From: Allosphingosinicella sp.
GTDB lineage: Bacteria > Pseudomonadota > Alphaproteobacteria > Sphingomonadales > Sphingomonadaceae
Direction of reading: 5' to 3'
NCBI GenBank assembly: GCA_030447665.1
Contig: JAUJOJ010000016.1
Location: 1-62,252 of the forward strand
Length of the DNA: 62,252 nucleotides
Shown: positions 60,384 to 62,252 of the stretch, in pieces
Layout: every line of letters starts with the position of its first letter
Numbering within the stretch: the stretch's first letter is position 1
The notes under the pieces: model-generated
The model's database searches: none
Told to the model about the DNA's origin: nothing
What the model saw: the letters and a program-made list of their open reading frames with translations, nothing else
Position numbers and translations under genes: made by a program

Positions 60384-61289
60384 ATGGCGGCACGGGCTTA
60401 TTGGAGGGGGCAGATCAGGCTGGCTCTGGTTTCGATCCCCGTCGAGATCTTCACCGCCACCAAGAGCGGCGCGACGATTGCCTTCAACCAGATCCATGAG
60501 CCCACCGGCAAACGCATCAAATATGAAAAGGTGGTGCCCGGCGTCGGCGCCGTCGATCCGGACGAGATCGTCAAGGGCTTTGAGGTCGAGAAGGGCAATT
60601 ACGTCCTGATCGAAGACGAGGAAATCGAGGCGGTGAAGCTGGAGAGCAAGAAGACGCTCGAGCTCACCCAGTTCGTCGACCATAACGAGATCGACGTCCT
60701 CTATTACGAGAAGCCTTATTACGTCGTCCCGGCGGACGACCTGGCCGAAGAGGCGTTCATCGTGCTCCGCGAGGCTTTGCGGCGAACCAAGAAGGTCGCG
60801 CTCGGACAGCTCGCTTTGCGCGGCCGAGAATATGTGGTGAGCCTGAAGCCCTGTGGGCGCGGCATCGTGCTGGAGACGCTCCGCTATGCCGACGAGGTGC
60901 ACAAGGCGCAGGGATATTTCCGCGACATTTCCGATGCCAAGCCAGACGACGAGCTGCTCGACCTCGCCGAAACCCTCATTCAGAAGAAGACGGCGCCATT
61001 CGATGCGTCCAAATTCCATGACCGTTACATCGACGCGCTGCACGACCTCATCGAGCGCAAGCGCAAGGGCAAGACGATCACGACCGAGGACGAGCCCGCC
61101 GCTCCGAACCGCGGCTCGAACGTGGTCGACCTGATGGCGGCGCTGAAGCGTTCGATCGAGCGGCCGGGCGCGAAAGGCGGCAAGGAGGAAGCGCCGGCCA
61201 AGAAAGGCGCTGCCAAGCCTGCGGCTGCGAAGAAGGCCCCTGCAAAAGCGGCTCCGGCCAAGGCGGCTCCGGCTCGCAAGCGGGCTTAG
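60384..61289 (+). CDS. ku: Non-homologous end-joining protein Ku
   Basis: The start ATG 60384 (MAARAYWRGQIRLALVSIPV) follows GGGAGCAAGG. The Ku core is unmistakable: SGATIAFNQIHEPTGKRIKY, FEVEKGNYVLIEDEEIEAVK, LYYEKPYYVVPADDLAEEAF and LETLRYADEVHKA. After a variable region it ends in a Lys/Ala/Pro-rich tail (KKGAAKPAAAKKAPAKAAP) that binds DNA in related proteins. The protein is 301 residues. Ku holds broken DNA ends and recruits LigD, whose gene starts 43 bp later. Confidence 0.95.
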   Translation: MAARAYWRGQIRLALVSIPVEIFTATKSGATIAFNQIHEPTGKRIKYEKVVPGVGAVDPDEIVKGFEVEKGNYVLIEDEEIEAVKLESKKTLELTQFVDHNEIDVLYYEKPYYVVPADDLAEEAFIVLREALRRTKKVALGQLALRGREYVVSLKPCGRGIVLETLRYADEVHKAQGYFRDISDAKPDDELLDLAETLIQKKTAPFDASKFHDRYIDALHDLIERKRKGKTITTEDEPAAPNRGSNVVDLMAALKRSIERPGAKGGKEEAPAKKGAAKPAAAKKAPAKAAPAKAAPARKRA

Positions 61290-61332
61290 CGTGCGTACCG
61301 ATCGATATTCGGGACGAGTGGGGTTCTGACAC

Positions 61333-62252
61333 GTGGCGCGGAAATCCGATCCCCTCGAAACCTACAACAAGAAGCGCGACTTTACGAAGACGGCTGAGCC
61401 GCCCGGCGGCTTCGAGACCTTGGACTGGAGCGAAGGCAACGGCTTCATCATCCAGAAGCATGATGCGACGCGGCTCCATTACGATCTGCGGCTGGAGCTG
61501 GACGGGACGCTGAAGAGCTGGGCGGTGACGCGCGGGCCGAGCCTCGATCCGGCCGATAAAAGACTGGCGGTGCGGACCGAGGACCACCCACTGAGCTATG
61601 CCACCTTCGAGGGCACGATCCCGAAGGGAGAATATGGCGGCGGCACTGTGATGCTGTGGGACCGCGGCACCTGGACGCCCGATCCGCGCAAGGACCCGAG
61701 AAAGACGCTGGAGCAGGGCCACCTCCACTTCACCGTCGACGGCGAGCGGATGAAGGGCGAATGGATCATGATCCGGCTGAAGCCGCGGCCGGGCGAGCGG
61801 AACGAGAATTGGATCCTCCGCAAGATCGACGACGAACATGCCGGAAGCGCGACTGGCCTCACCGAGAAATACCTCACCAGCATCAAGACCGGGCGCGCGA
61901 TGCAGGAGATCGCGGCAGGAAAAAGCGCGAAGGAGCTGAGCTCCTTCCAGCGCAAGCTGAAGTCAATGCCGAGTCGTTCCCCGGCGAAGGCCGGGGTCCA
62001 GGCCAAAGGCCGCACCGGACCCCGGACCAGACAAGGGAGTCCCCCGCCCTTCCGCAAGCCGCAAAAGGCGACGCTCGTCGACAGCGTGCCGGCCGGCTCC
62101 GCCTGGATCCACGAGATGAAGTTCGACGGCTATCGCTGCCTTCTTTCGGTCGGCGGCGGCGGCGCCAAGGTCTTTACGCGCACCGGCCTCGACTGGTCGG
62201 ACAAATTCCCCGAGCTCGTCGAAGCCGCCGCCGGGCTGGAGGTCGGCTCGGC
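61333..62252 (+). CDS. ligD: Multifunctional DNA ligase D (LigD), partial at window end
   Basis: A GTG at 61333 (MARKSDPLETYNKKRDFTKT) opens a frame that stays open to the window edge, 306 codons. The N-terminal 3'-phosphoesterase domain shows FIIQKHDATRLHYDLRLELD, KSWAVTRGPSLDP and PKGEYGGGTVMLWDRGTW. A linker containing a palindromic repeat (MPSRSPAKAGVQAKG) follows. The ligase adenylation motif is then reached: EMKFDGYRCLL, with Lys as the AMP acceptor. The polymerase domain, if present, would be downstream. It pairs with Ku for end joining. Confidence 0.93.
   Translation, partial: MARKSDPLETYNKKRDFTKTAEPPGGFETLDWSEGNGFIIQKHDATRLHYDLRLELDGTLKSWAVTRGPSLDPADKRLAVRTEDHPLSYATFEGTIPKGEYGGGTVMLWDRGTWTPDPRKDPRKTLEQGHLHFTVDGERMKGEWIMIRLKPRPGERNENWILRKIDDEHAGSATGLTEKYLTSIKTGRAMQEIAAGKSAKELSSFQRKLKSMPSRSPAKAGVQAKGRTGPRTRQGSPPPFRKPQKATLVDSVPAGSAWIHEMKFDGYRCLLSVGGGGAKVFTRTGLDWSDKFPELVEAAAGLEVGS
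61979..62025. repeat. Palindromic repeat inside the ligD linker
   Basis: CCCCGGC-GAAG-GCCGGGG (61979-61996) overlaps a second stem CCGGGGTCC (61991-61999) with GGACCCCGG (62017-62025) enclosing GGCC-AAA-GGCC. The sequence stays in the ligD frame and lies between the phosphoesterase and ligase domains. Confidence 0.75.

Overview
The window is GC-rich bacterial DNA that looks like an alphaproteobacterium of the order Sphingomonadales. The grounds are gene content and arrangement only: a bioFDA operon, a CueR/CopA/PcoA-PcoB copper locus, a DUF4129-DUF4350-MoxR-DUF58-SpoIIM-RDD cluster beside bacterial PH-domain proteins, a paa phenylacetate locus with a TetR regulator, a fused 2-oxoacid dehydrogenase E1, Ku/LigD, and palindromic intergenic repeats of the kind common in that order. 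No RNA genes or CRISPR arrays were seen.

Layout. 0.2-3.2 kb: biotin operon bioF-bioD-bioA. 3.5-6.5 kb: unidentified fragment, small cupin, MHS-family transporter, deoxyinosine glycosylase. 6.5-10.3 kb: an unusual locus in which a fused ATP-grasp/PLP-decarboxylase enzyme and a transglutaminase-like protein are transcribed together, with a divergent Fe(II)/2-oxoglutarate oxygenase-like gene. 10.4-11.6 kb: broken DUF4173 gene joined to a histidine-kinase tail. 11.6-19.9 kb: enoyl-CoA hydratase, then copper resistance (CopA ATPase and CueR on the minus strand; two small secreted Cys/His proteins, multicopper oxidase, CopB and a DUF2231 membrane protein on the plus strand), with two CueR-type promoters of 19-bp spacing and a dense array of hairpins. 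19.7-23.8 kb: LysR regulator, two PH-domain membrane proteins and a further membrane protein (minus). 23.8-30.5 kb: the MoxR/DUF58 cluster (plus), ending in an RDD gene whose 3' part is present as scrambled copies. 30.5-36.7 kb: His-rich TonB receptor, zinc metalloprotease, class A beta-lactamase-like hydrolase.

36.7-47.3 kb: phenylacetate degradation: TetR regulator, paaABCDE epoxidase operon with a 30-bp palindromic operator, an M20 amidohydrolase, thiolase, thioesterase, PaaG and PaaZ. 47.6-54.4 kb: large BNR/VPS10-type secreted protein, CapA-like protein, and an IS1182-type insertion sequence. 54.5-59.0 kb: lipoyl E2, fused E1 and an aromatic/branched aminotransferase in one translationally coupled operon, next to a wrecked Lrp/AsnC regulator. 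60.4 kb to the end: Ku and LigD (non-homologous end joining), the last gene running off the window.

Two points matter for use of this annotation. First, at least 25 genes carry single-base reading-frame breaks although both halves are well conserved, while other blocks are clean; this looks like uncorrected assembly indels rather than mass gene decay, so broken genes are given as one CDS spanning the frames unless they are also truncated. Second, palindromic repeats sit in frame inside three proteins (PaaC N-terminus, E2 linker, LigD linker), as Rickettsia palindromic elements do. The best candidate for an undescribed system is the ATP-grasp/decarboxylase locus at 6.5-10.3 kb.
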